Of a stretch of 64,000 nucleotides of DNA, positions 1 through 8,995 are shown piece by piece. How positions within the stretch are numbered: position 1 is the first letter of the stretch; the number at the start of each line of letters is the position of its first letter. Below the pieces are notes generated by a model. That model had not been told where the DNA came from. It was given only the letters and a program-made list of their open reading frames with translations, and made no database searches. The translations under genes and the position numbers were made by a program. The stretch comes from Cryphonectria parasitica EP155. Taxonomy: Eukaryota > Ascomycota > Sordariomycetes > Diaporthales > Cryphonectriaceae. The stretch spans positions 2,790,001 through 2,854,000 of the forward strand of contig NW_024468909.1 of NCBI RefSeq assembly GCF_011745365.1, written 5' to 3'.

Positions 1-1215
1 ACGAGGCGCAAGCGCGAGGAGGAGGCGCGGCTGCTCGAGGAGAAGCGCCGCTGGGAAGACGAGGAGCGCCAGTGGAAGATCACCGAGGAGAAGCGGCGCA
101 GGGACGAGGAAGAGGCGGAGAGGCGCCTAGCCGAGGAGCGAGGCAAGGTCAGAAGCAGGGCCAATTCCCGTCTGCACGGCCAGTTCCTGAGCCAATACCA
201 GGCAGAACAAGGCATCGGTGCTTCTGTTGGCGGCAGCATCAGCAGCAGCAATGGCAGCAGCGACCCCAGCCAGCGTATCAGGGAGCTTGAGGAGGAGCTG
301 GAGCGCGCCCGGCGGCGAGAAGCTGAGTACGAGAGTGAGCGACAGACCCGGGTCCGGATGAAGAGCGTCGATGCTAAGGCCAGGATTCGCTCACGTAGCC
401 GACGACGCCCCTCGAGCGGTACACCAAGCAGACAGGACTCGTGGGCACGCGGCGACGATTCGGACGGCGAAGGCCTAAGGCACTCCTGGAACGAGCGCAA
501 GCAGCAGCAGCAGCAGCAGCAGCATCGGCCGCAGCCCCCGCCACGACAGAACTCCCGCCCCCTGCCCGACCCAGCGGCCTCGATGACCACCTCCCCCCCA
601 CCACCACCAACAACACCAGCAAGTGCGAAGGCTGTGAAGACGCCCCGCACAGGCGAGTCCTCCACACCCAAGGTAAAGGCGCACAATACTGGCGGCAGTT
701 CCCGGCCCCTACCGGACCCCCGAAAGTACTCCTCACCTACCTCACCACCCTCTACTCCACAGATGAACCGTACCGACCGTTTCCTGGCCACCAGCCCGGC
801 ACCCGTGCAACAGCAGCAGCAGCAGCAGCAGCAACAGCAGGCATCACCCACGTACTCGCGCGAGCTCGGAGCGACGGCGGAGCGGGACGCTGAGGACCGA
901 CGGCGGCAGCAGTCGCAGCAGCGAACCAAGGCAGGTGGATGGGCGTCCAAGTCGCTGCTGGAGCGCGAGATGGAGATGGAGCGGCAGCGGCAGCGCGAGT
1001 GGGAAGAGTCGCAGAAGGAGACGGCCAAGGCGGCACGGTCTGGAGACGGAGTGGAGGGAATCGGAGGTGGCATCGGTGGGAGGTGGGATGTTGGCCAATG
1101 GGCTGGGTTTACGGGTGGTGACAACCAGAACCGCGGGATACAGGGCATCGGCGCAGGGAGGAGGCAGATCGCCGGGCCAAGGCCACTGCCTGGCACGCCT
1201 GGGTCTGGTCGCTGA
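1..1215 (+). CDS. 3' end of a coiled-coil, polyQ and proline-rich protein (5' end outside window)
   Basis: The reading frame is open from base 1 to a TGA at 1213-1215 (404 codons visible), so the start lies upstream of the window. The first ~45 residues are a highly charged Glu/Arg helix (EEKRRWEDEERQW), followed by a second short coiled coil (RELEEELERARRREAEYES). Then comes a low-complexity tail with two polyQ runs (about 499-522 and 811-840), RPLPDP motifs twice (about residues 182 and 230) and a final GPRPLPGTP. RPLP-type motifs are typical SH3 ligands. A third charged helix (EREMEMERQRQREWEE) precedes a Gly-rich C-terminus that looks conserved in style (GGDNQNRGIQGIGAGRRQI). I do not recognise the family with confidence; a C2-domain/cytokinesis or actin-patch scaffold is one guess, since such proteins carry similar tails. 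Coding status is secure from the long biased frame; function is unknown. Confidence 0.8.
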   Translation, partial: TRRKREEEARLLEEKRRWEDEERQWKITEEKRRRDEEEAERRLAEERGKVRSRANSRLHGQFLSQYQAEQGIGASVGGSISSSNGSSDPSQRIRELEEELERARRREAEYESERQTRVRMKSVDAKARIRSRSRRRPSSGTPSRQDSWARGDDSDGEGLRHSWNERKQQQQQQQHRPQPPPRQNSRPLPDPAASMTTSPPPPPTTPASAKAVKTPRTGESSTPKVKAHNTGGSSRPLPDPRKYSSPTSPPSTPQMNRTDRFLATSPAPVQQQQQQQQQQQASPTYSRELGATAERDAEDRRRQQSQQRTKAGGWASKSLLEREMEMERQRQREWEESQKETAKAARSGDGVEGIGGGIGGRWDVGQWAGFTGGDNQNRGIQGIGAGRRQIAGPRPLPGTPGSGR

Positions 1216-2022
1216 AGAGCTTTTGTCTTTTCTCGACATCTGCCTGCCCATACCTACTTTGCTTGATTGCTTTGCGTGTTTGCTCGATCTGACACTTAAA
1301 AGATCTCCTTTTGTTTTTGTATTTCTTCTTTCCTTTCCCCCTCTTTTCCCCTTCTTCTTTGTTTCTTTTTGCGTGGCGTTGGCAAGTGATTCATTTGATG
1401 GTATACCCCCTAATTGACTCTCTTCCACCCTTTTTCTCTCTTTCCTCTCGAGATCGTCATCATTGTGATTCTTTTGTTGTGTCTTTTGTACAAGACAAAT
1501 AAGTCCCTATCGTAGACTTCTCATATTCTGTGATGACCTGGCTCACCTCTTCAGGTGGACAAATACTACGCCCTACCCCTTCGTCCTCCCCTCAATTTTG
1601 CACATGATTGACCAGAAGGGAGATCTAGTGCCATGGTTGGTTTTTTTTTTTCTTCTTGTTTAACTACTCCAAGTAATAATATGTCTGGTTGCGGACCGTC
1701 AACCCGAGATCTCCACAGGATTCTTTAGCGCATGCATCGACTGGTGGACTTGTTGATGCCCTTTTCTTTCCCCAATCTGCCACCAGTGTTGGTCTTGCCA
1801 TCCCGCGCCCTCCGAATCCGTTTATTTCCACTTGCTGTTATACTACTTAGAGTTAACCGAATAAATAGAAAACCATGGATTTTTTTTATTTTTTTTAGCC
1901 TGCATGATCCATGAGCCCACCGCCCCAGGATCTGAAGAAAAGGAGGAAAACGTATGACGACGTGGTATTGGGCTATGTTACTATGATGGTTGATAAGTAA
2001 TTGATTAAGTACTTATTCGTGG
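1216..2022. other. Intergenic region: 3' flank of the first gene and promoter of the esterase
   Basis: T-rich pyrimidine tracts (about 1310-1370, 1636-1650, 1880-1895) and several stops in all frames. No conserved reading frame is seen. It presumably holds the 3'UTR of the upstream gene and distal promoter of the esterase. Confidence 0.6.
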
Positions 2023-2030
2023 TATATAAA
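2023..2030 (+). promoter_or_regulatory. TATA box of the carboxylesterase gene
   Basis: TATATAAA lies 140 nt upstream of the chosen ATG at 2170, on the same strand, in otherwise mixed sequence. Position and match are good for a fungal TATA element; transcription start was not determined. Confidence 0.55.
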
Positions 2031-2169
2031 GAGCAGGCGGGGGAAATCGCGAATGGATGGACGAGAGGACCTGCTTTACTTAGAAGACCCTGCCTTCTCA
2101 CTCAAGCGCCTTGATTTGCGTGACTGCCTTGACTGCCTTCTTGACTAATCCAGTCGAGACTCGAGCAGT

Positions 2170-4416
2170 ATGGCTCCTTCTCACAGTCGTTACCTCCTCT
2201 TCCTCCTCCCCCTCCTCCTCCTGGGCTCCCTTACTATCGCCACGCCCTCTCCTCGGAGTCTGGATTCGGACCTCACCATCCTCATGAACAATGATCTTCA
2301 AGGCATGTAATTTTGTTGTTTTAGGGTAGAGGAACACGATTTTTATAGCGTGTGTGTGTGAGGCATTCTGACTGACCTTGGCCATGTAACCAATCTTTTG
2401 CGTTCATTTTGTGCAGGCACAAGCAGTCCGTACATAGACTCAGCAGTGATCCTGCTCAGCAGGCCTTCTTCGTATCAGGACGCCGTCGAAGGCTGTAAAG
2501 CACTGGGGGAGACATTGTGGTCTCCAGAAACTGTTGGGGCGAGTATTCAGTCGAGCCTGGATTATCTCGTCTGGGAGGGCAAGGCGGATGAGAATACGCA
2601 GTTTTGGGTGGCCTCTTCGACTTCTTCTTCGAGCAGTAGCAGCAGCACCAGCACCAGCACGCGCGCCATCAGTGCCTCGGGCAAGGTTTCTGTGGTTCAG
2701 TCTGGTCACAGCCTTGCTGCCCTCTGCACGCAGTCTGCACCTCTGGCCACTGCGGAGGAGACTTCGGCTTCTTCCGAGTGGCACGTCTCGGTGCACTCGA
2801 ACAATGACCATCTCATCGGGTTGGTCCAGACACCCCCCCCCACCCCCAATTACGAGATATTCTGACATGCGATGTTCTTGATTCTCAGCTTTCGGGATCG
2901 AACATCCTTCCGCTTCTACGGCATCCGCTATGCAGACCAGCCAGAGCGATTCAATTACTCGCAGCCTTACTTTGGCTCCAACAGCACCGTCTCGGCCACA
3001 GCATTTGGCAATGTATGTGCCCAGATTACAGAAACCGGGTCAGAAGACTGCCTGTTCCTGAACATCTGGACGCCTTACCTTCCAGGCCCGAGCAGCCAGT
3101 ACGTCAAAGCCAACCTCAAGCCCGTCATGTTCTGGATTCACGGCGGTGCCTTTGTGAGCGGGGCTGGCAGCGACAGCACCTTCGACGGGGGCAGCCTGGC
3201 CTCTCGAGGAGACGTTGTGGTCGTGACCATCAACTACAGGCTGTCGACCCTGGGCTTCCTGGCTCTAGATGACGGAAGCACCAACGGTAACTACGGCATA
3301 GCCGACCAGATCACCGCCCTGGACTGGGTCATGGCCCACATCGCTGATTTCGGAGGCGACGCCGACCGCATCACCATCTTTGGCCAGTCGGCGGGTGCTG
3401 GCTCCGTCCGCGCCCTGATGGCCTCCCCAGAAGCCCAAGGCAAGTTCGCAGGCGCGATTCCGCAGAGCAACCTGGGCGGGCTTTACTACGGCACGACGTA
3501 CTCCGAGTACTACACCATCCAGCAGGAGATGGACGCCGCCGGCAGCGAGATCCTGGCCGAGACAGGCTGCGCCGACGTTGACTGCCTGCGCCAGCTGGAT
3601 GCCTTCACCCTGCTCAACCTGGCCACGACGGCCGAATATGTCGTTCAGGACGGAGTGTACATCACATCGGATCACCTTCCGCTCACCGGGCCCGCAGCGC
3701 CTTACAAACTACTCATGGGTACAATGTACGACGACGGCGCGGCTTTTATCACCTTTCCCGACACCACCAACGAGGCCGTGTATCTAGAAGACATAGACTT
3801 CGCCCCGCCGCGGGCCGACCTCTTCCCCATCCCGACCGACAGCACAAGCGCGAACCAGACCCTCGACCTGTTCAACATGACAGCCCGCTACGCCACAGAC
3901 GCCGAGTTCCGCTGCGTCGACGAGGCCACCGTCTATGCGGGCCTGGCCAACGGGCTGTGGGACCAGGTCTACTATTACGAGATGCAGCGCTCGTACCAGC
4001 TCTACGACTGGCCCAACTACGACGTGTGTCAACCCCCGATCACTGCGGCCTTTCCCTACGGCGACCCCAGTGGGCCTTATTTTAAATGCCACTCGGGCGA
4101 TCTGTACGAGGTCTTTGGGAATATCGCGTTTCAGGGCCTGCCCTTTCGGGACGAGTGGGATCTGCCGTTTGAGCAGATGGTGGTGGATACCTGGGCTTCG
4201 TTTGCGAGGACGCTGGACCCGAACCCGGACACAGGGTTCTTGCGGGCGAGGGGGTATAGTAACACGAGTGAGGTGTTACAGGCCAGAGGATTATGGATGC
4301 CGGCAGAGAAGGGGAACTTGACAATGAGGGCGTTGGAGTGGCCGCCTTATCAGGATAAATTTAGGGAGGAGTCGCAGTGTAGTGGCATTGGGCTCCCTTT
4401 TACATATTATCAGTGA
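2170..4416 (+). CDS. Secreted type-B carboxylesterase/lipase
   Basis: Exons 2170-2302, 2417-2819 and 2889-4416 give 687 residues. The ATG opens a signal peptide (MAPSHSRYLLFLLPLLLLG, then TIATPSP). Intron 1 (2303-2416) is best read as GC-AG (AAG/GCATGT..GCAG), giving a continuous DLQGTSSPYIDSA. A GT donor at 2307 also fits if the acceptor is moved to 2423 or 2426. Intron 2 (2820-2888) is GT-AG with a CTGAC branch point. Family marks: SEDCLFLNIWTP, the oxyanion-loop WIHGGAFVSG, the nucleophile elbow FGQSAGAGS (Ser about residue 346), a candidate acid in MYDDGAAF and a His in CHSGDLYEVFGN. The enzyme hydrolyses carboxylic esters; its substrate cannot be inferred. A Ser/Thr-rich insert (SSTSSSSSSSSTSTSTR) sits in the N-terminal ~180-residue region that precedes the alpha/beta-hydrolase core. 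Many NxS/T sites fit secretion. Confidence 0.9.
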
Positions 4417-4712
4417 GATGGTGGGTTTTTCATTAATCAAGGACAGCTAGATGCAGATCCATGGTCGTCTGATTGAAGAGAGTTGGCCATGCTCTTGTGA
4501 TGTCCTGTTGAGGTGGCTGGCATAGATCAGAGCAATGTTGGGATGTGTGTATGTGTGTCTGGGTGAGAACCATCTTTTGATTTTGATTCTGTGTTCCAAT
4601 TGTCTTCTACTCTGAACATTCCTATCACCTCCTCGTCCTGGTTGTTCTTGTTCAATCACCCTATTCCACCTGAAGATAGGTGCACCCTTTCCTTTCTTGT
4701 ATGCCATCTTTC
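4417..4712. other. 3' flank of the esterase gene
   Basis: No reading frame with protein-like composition is seen. It contains a TG-rich stretch (about 4535-4562) and is presumed 3'UTR and spacer. Confidence 0.5.
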
Positions 4713-5534
4713 CTAGCCGAGTGTCCGCTGGTTATTGTTGATGACTGAGTGTTGATGACTGAGTATTGACAACGGGGTGTTGATAAAATCGGCAAAGCTC
4801 TTGGTGACGACAGACTCTAGAATCTTGCAACCATTGAGAACAGTCTGAGGGATATGTGTCGAACTTGTTCTAAGACACAGGACACCGTCCTCAAAGTCAG
4901 CAAATACTGTGAAAGACAAAGCGGCAGCTAGGGTGGTGTGAGAAGTCGCCTACCAGGTTTCCACATTTTAGCTGGAGCATGCGATCGACAATATTTGGCT
5001 GCAGTCAATTATCTGCGCCTTGTGTCTTGGGTCATATGCGCTGTGCTTGGGATTCTTGCCACAGCCAGCCAGCGCCATGAGGAAGACACATTCAAGCGAA
5101 CCAGCGCCTGGTTTATTTTGTGCATCTCCCTCATGGCGGTTCCCCCATCCTGCATCTTCTCAAGAGCTCTGCTCTCGATCAGCAGAGACCCCTGAAGCCT
5201 GCAGAGGTCATCAATGGGGTGGCTGGTGGCAAGGCACAGGTCCCAGCACTGGAATGTGATGAGTGAGTTAGCATAGGATTTGTGTGTTGTAGATGAAGGG
5301 TGATGTGGTGGTGGGGGGGGGGGGTGTAGATTTGGGGGCAAGGGCGATGAGGATGAGGTTGATGAGGACAACAACAACAATTATGTTGATGATTTTGGAG
5401 GTGGGAAGACCAACCTTCACACGCCAACCCTCTGGCTACAGCACATGTCTTGATGCCGAGATTGATCTCTGCGTAATATTTGTCTCGCGTAGAACCGAGA
5501 GTGTGGTGCCAGCACCAAGAACCCTCGGCTCCAT
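4713..5534 (-). pseudogene. Possible decayed or short multi-exon gene of unknown function
   Basis: On the minus strand an ATG at 5532-5534 opens MEPRVLGAGTTLSVLRETN and runs 34 codons to a TAG that could derive from a Gln codon. The frame then stays open through GWRVKVGLPTSKI. After a possible acceptor near 5240 comes a protein-like block (CWDLCLATSHPIDDLC, then ALEKMQDGGTAMREMHKIN). A third block follows another possible acceptor at about 4910 (FADFEDGVLCLRTSSTH) and ends at 4713. The three blocks have balanced amino-acid composition, unlike the surrounding low-complexity frames, but I could not join them into one clean model and recognise no domain. It lies immediately beside the transposon, where decay would not be surprising. 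Chance open frames remain possible. Confidence 0.22.
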
Positions 5535-5832
5535 GATATCGAAAGAGATGCAAAAAAAAGATCAATCTGCGCCAAAACCCAGAGGTATTATATAGTAATA
5601 GCCATAGGTGCACGGGCCAGGTGCCCACGCTGTTGACCGCCTTTGGTTCTCACCTTCACCTCACCTTGAATGATTAGTTTTTCTTTGGAAATTGGTCGAT
5701 GCATAATCGTCTGAAGTCTGTGGGTGAGGTTCCTGGGGGACAGCTTAGGTGACACGGTTTACCCTCTGGGTGGAAGAGACGAGCACTGATGTTTGGGGCT
5801 CTGTCAGTCATACACAATGTACTTCACAAGTA

Positions 5833-5874
5833 CTGTCTGACCCCCCCTTGCCGGACACCCGTACCCGCTGGACA
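5833..5874 (+). repeat. Left terminal inverted repeat of the Fot1/pogo element
   Basis: 42 bp that pair with 7995-8036 in inverted orientation with two mismatches (element positions 21 and 37). Preceded by the TA target duplication at 5831-5832. Confidence 0.95.
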
Positions 5875-5984
5875 CTAAAATGCGAAATGGCCCACACAAT
5901 TGCCACCTTTTCAAGTATATAGAAATAATTCACTTCAAATCGTATAATAATAATAAATATATCATCGAAATGATCTAAATTTCC

Positions 5985-7741
5985 TCATTCCAAATATCTA
6001 GTTGGCATACGGCTAGTCCGCCCAGAAGATCGACGAATTGGTGGTGAATCCTTACGTGGAATGTCTGCATTATCGTCCTCAGAGTCCTCCTCGTCAACCT
6101 CGTCTTGAACCTCCACAATATCCTCAGCAGGCAAACCATCCTCTTCCTGGGCTGTGTTGGCCTCTTCTCCAGCCGAAAGTGCCTCTGAAATAGTCATAAA
6201 GCGTTTGTTAGGATTGGGGATCTTCTTGCGCTTTCGGGTCTTCGAAATGGCCTCGTTCTGAGCCTTAAGGGAGGCATTTCGCTGTCGGAGCAAGATAACC
6301 TCAGCTTGGAGGTCTTCAAGGTGATTTGCGATCCTCCTCAACTTGCTGCGTTCGTTGTAGCTTCGGTCTCGGCCTATAGCAGTAATAAACTCATGGGAAA
6401 TGGGCTCATTCTCCTCGTCCTCCTCCAACTCATCTGCTCCTCGTTTTTGCTTATCCTCCTGGATTTCCTCATGAGATAGGGCTTTATGGCGATTAATTGG
6501 ATAGTTGCCACTATGTCTCCATCCTCCTTTTACTACTTTAGGAGTGATTGCTGCCCTGGCTGTGATGAGACACCGTAGAAAGTTGATCTTGTTAACAGGG
6601 GCTGAGTCTGTGAGATCTTGCAACTTTTGAAGTTCTTTCCGATAGGCTGCTTTCAGTACAGCAAATATGCCGTTATCTAGTGGCTGGAGGCTGTGGGAGG
6701 TGTGTGCGGGGAGAAAGCAAAGGAAAACGTTATTCAAGTAGCAAGAAGCTATGAACTCCGGCTGTTTTATATCAGCACATTATCCTCGAGAAATACCACC
6801 TTGAGCTTCAAAAGATCTTAACTTACTGATGTATGGCTATTATGGCCATCTAGGATGAGGAGGATAGCCCGAGATATATCATTCTCACGGAGATTATTCA
6901 TCTGAAGGAGGAAAAGATCCTCAAGCCACGCTACCGCGATTTCATTGCTTGTCCAGCCGTTTTGACCGGTAATCACGCGCCAGGTTGGCACAGACTGCTC
7001 CATGTCTTCAGAAAACCACTGTTTTTGAAGATCTTTGCCCTTGAAGATGATGCCTGGGTCGAGAAGCTGGCCTGTGGCTGTACAGCTTTCAATGAGAGTA
7101 ACCCAGCTTCTGTCCTGGCTGCTTTTGAGGAATGCCTTCTTTTTTTCAGAGGATCCAAGGACCAGCGAGTTCAGGCCTATCAAAAGTATCAGTTCAGGAG
7201 CTCTGAGATGAGGATTCCATAGAAATTTACCATATCCAGTCATAATGCCACCCTCATCCACATTCACTGTAAGCTGTGGCTCGATCCACCCATATTCCTT
7301 CTCGCGAATGTCGAAATACTAGTTAACAGCTTTCGGGGTGAAGGCATCGTATCTGGTGGCTTCCTGGCGAGTGCCTATTTTATGGCGAATTTGAGGATTT
7401 CTCTTCTTGAAGCCCTCTATCCATTTGCGGCCAAGGGCATTGAGATCTCCCTTCTGCTTGAGGAGGGCTCCTACAACACCACGCACAGCAGAAGCTGATG
7501 GAGCATATCCTAGGCTCTCCTGCTTGATGATTCATCTCGATATCTTCTTTTCCTCAGTAGTAGAAAGGCGTTGTTGAGGTTGCTTTGCTTCTTGAACTGA
7601 GGACCCTGCATGCAGCCGATCTGACAGCGTTTGGGGGGCGATTCCGTGTTTCTTGGCTGATTTTCGTAAAGATAAATGGTTATCTATAATATCGAAGAGG
7701 GCATCAGCCATATTCTCCTCATTCCAGGCGTGGGAAGGCAT
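5985..7741 (-). pseudogene. Fot1/pogo transposase, interrupted by two in-frame stops
   Basis: The ATG at 7739-7741 starts MPSHAWNEENMADALFD. Exon 1 runs 7741-6827 and exon 2 runs 6761-5985. The 65-nt intron (6762-6826) has a GTAAGT donor, a CTGAT branch point and an ACAG acceptor. Full length would be 563 codons plus stop. Two stops interrupt exon 1 in frame: TGA at 7532-7534 (after EEKKISR) and TAG at 7319-7321 (between VN and YFDIREKEYGW). In both places related transposases usually have Trp, so each looks like one G-to-A change. Beyond them the catalytic region is intact: NVDEGGIMTGYG, LILDGHNSH and the HTSHSLQPLDNGIF block. The C-terminal third is charged and acidic. As written, the gene can make only a 69-residue N-terminal fragment. 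Confidence 0.9.
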
Positions 7742-7994
7742 TGTGGCTTGCTTGAGGTAGAAGATTGTTGAAGGAAAAGGATCATGGATATGAAGACAGG
7801 AAGGAACAGATATTAGCTTCCGGCATTGCCAGAATTGCGTCATAAGGCGTCCAGGCATAGATATAAGTATATCAATAGATTCGTCAATTAAAGGGCTATC
7901 TATCTATCAAAACAGTTTCTGAATAGCTTCAATATTGAGGAAATAATATGTAAGTGAGGATGTTGGTATTTGTATGGCGCTGTCGGAAATTAGC

Positions 7995-8036
7995 TGTCCG
8001 GCGGGTACGGGTGTCTGGCAAGGGGGGGTCAGACAG
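7995..8036 (-). repeat. Right terminal inverted repeat of the Fot1/pogo element
   Basis: Inverted partner of 5833-5874 (40 of 42 bases paired). Followed directly by TA at 8037-8038. Confidence 0.95.
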
Positions 8037-8038
8037 TA

Positions 8039-8995
8039 TTTGATCCTTCCTTGACCAGCTGTGGAAGGATCTTCTGTGGTTTTCTTGATTTCTGGTTAGT
8101 CCACCTTCGAGAAGGCTCTTTGGAGGTCGAATTGACCAATATTGATTATTGCAATTATCCTAGTATGCCCTTGTTGATGGCACTCTTTCCTATCCCACTT
8201 ACCCTTCTCACAGCTTTTGGCATCCATACATTTAGTAGTATTTAAGTAAATATTGTCAGTTTCTCTCCATAATAAGATCACAGCTGGCAGATCTGTCACA
8301 CGACCCCCTTGATTTACCTTGCGTTATTGATCGAGCTCTCTCGCCACCCATGATCATCTCCAAAACACTGCCATGACAACCAGCCCTGCAGAATGACATC
8401 ACATCACCCAAGAGAATGCTCCAACCTGCGAATATCTACAAAGAATACAAGAAGAGGTTAAGAAGATCAATCTGGGAGGCAGTGGTGGCATCAGAGATGC
8501 AGAACATCAAAGACAAATCCAACAGGCTCGCTTGTCCACTGGCTAGAAAAAGAAAAAAAACCATTACTTCCACGTGCAAACTCACCATTGGGTTGCATAA
8601 AGCTAGATAGCATCTTGTGCAAAGCTCATAAACAGATCTCACTAATTCAATCCATCGTCTTCCAACCAGCAATCCAAGGCTCGTCTTGGATCCATGAGTG
8701 GTAGGTAGTCTCACTGCATTTTATTCATTACATGTGGGGTTAGCACAGGGGCAAAGTGTAACACGCGATTGGCCAGCGTGTATGCTCCGCAGACGACTTC
8801 CCTTGGGGCCGAGACTAGAGCGCCCCGTCTGGCCAGTTTCTGCCATCAATCATCTTTGTCTTGCTCAATTTGATTTATTTATTTCTTTTTACTTTATTCA
8901 TCTCCCTGTGGAAAAGGAGAGCGTTGATCATAGCAAGAAAGCCAAATGTGCTTTTTACATTATAGCTCGTCAAGTGACCAACCGTCATGTAACCA
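8039..8995. other. Spacer between transposon and NRDE-2
   Basis: Nothing gene-like is visible. Only short frames without recognisable composition occur. The right part is presumably the 3'UTR of the minus-strand NRDE-2 gene. Confidence 0.5.

Larger units (their letters stand above)
5833..8036 (-). mobile_element. Fot1/pogo-type (Tc1/mariner superfamily) DNA transposon, 2204 bp, defective
   Basis: The element is bounded by inverted repeats that both begin CTGTCTGACCCCCCCTTGCC and stay paired for 42 bp with two mismatches. It is flanked on both sides by the dinucleotide TA (5831-5832 and 8037-8038), the target duplication of this superfamily. It carries a single minus-strand transposase gene with a pipsqueak-like helix-turn-helix, a CENP-B/Tc5-type second DNA-binding region and a DDE catalytic domain. 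Base composition is visibly more AT-rich than in neighbouring host genes. The intact ends suggest a fairly recent insertion or an element that could still be moved by a related transposase, but its own transposase has two nonsense codons. Confidence 0.95.

Noticed and set aside
7319..7534. Stop-codon readthrough or recoding of TGA/TAG as Trp in the transposase
   Set aside because: Host genes in the window use TGA and TAG as ordinary terminators, so mutation is the simpler explanation.
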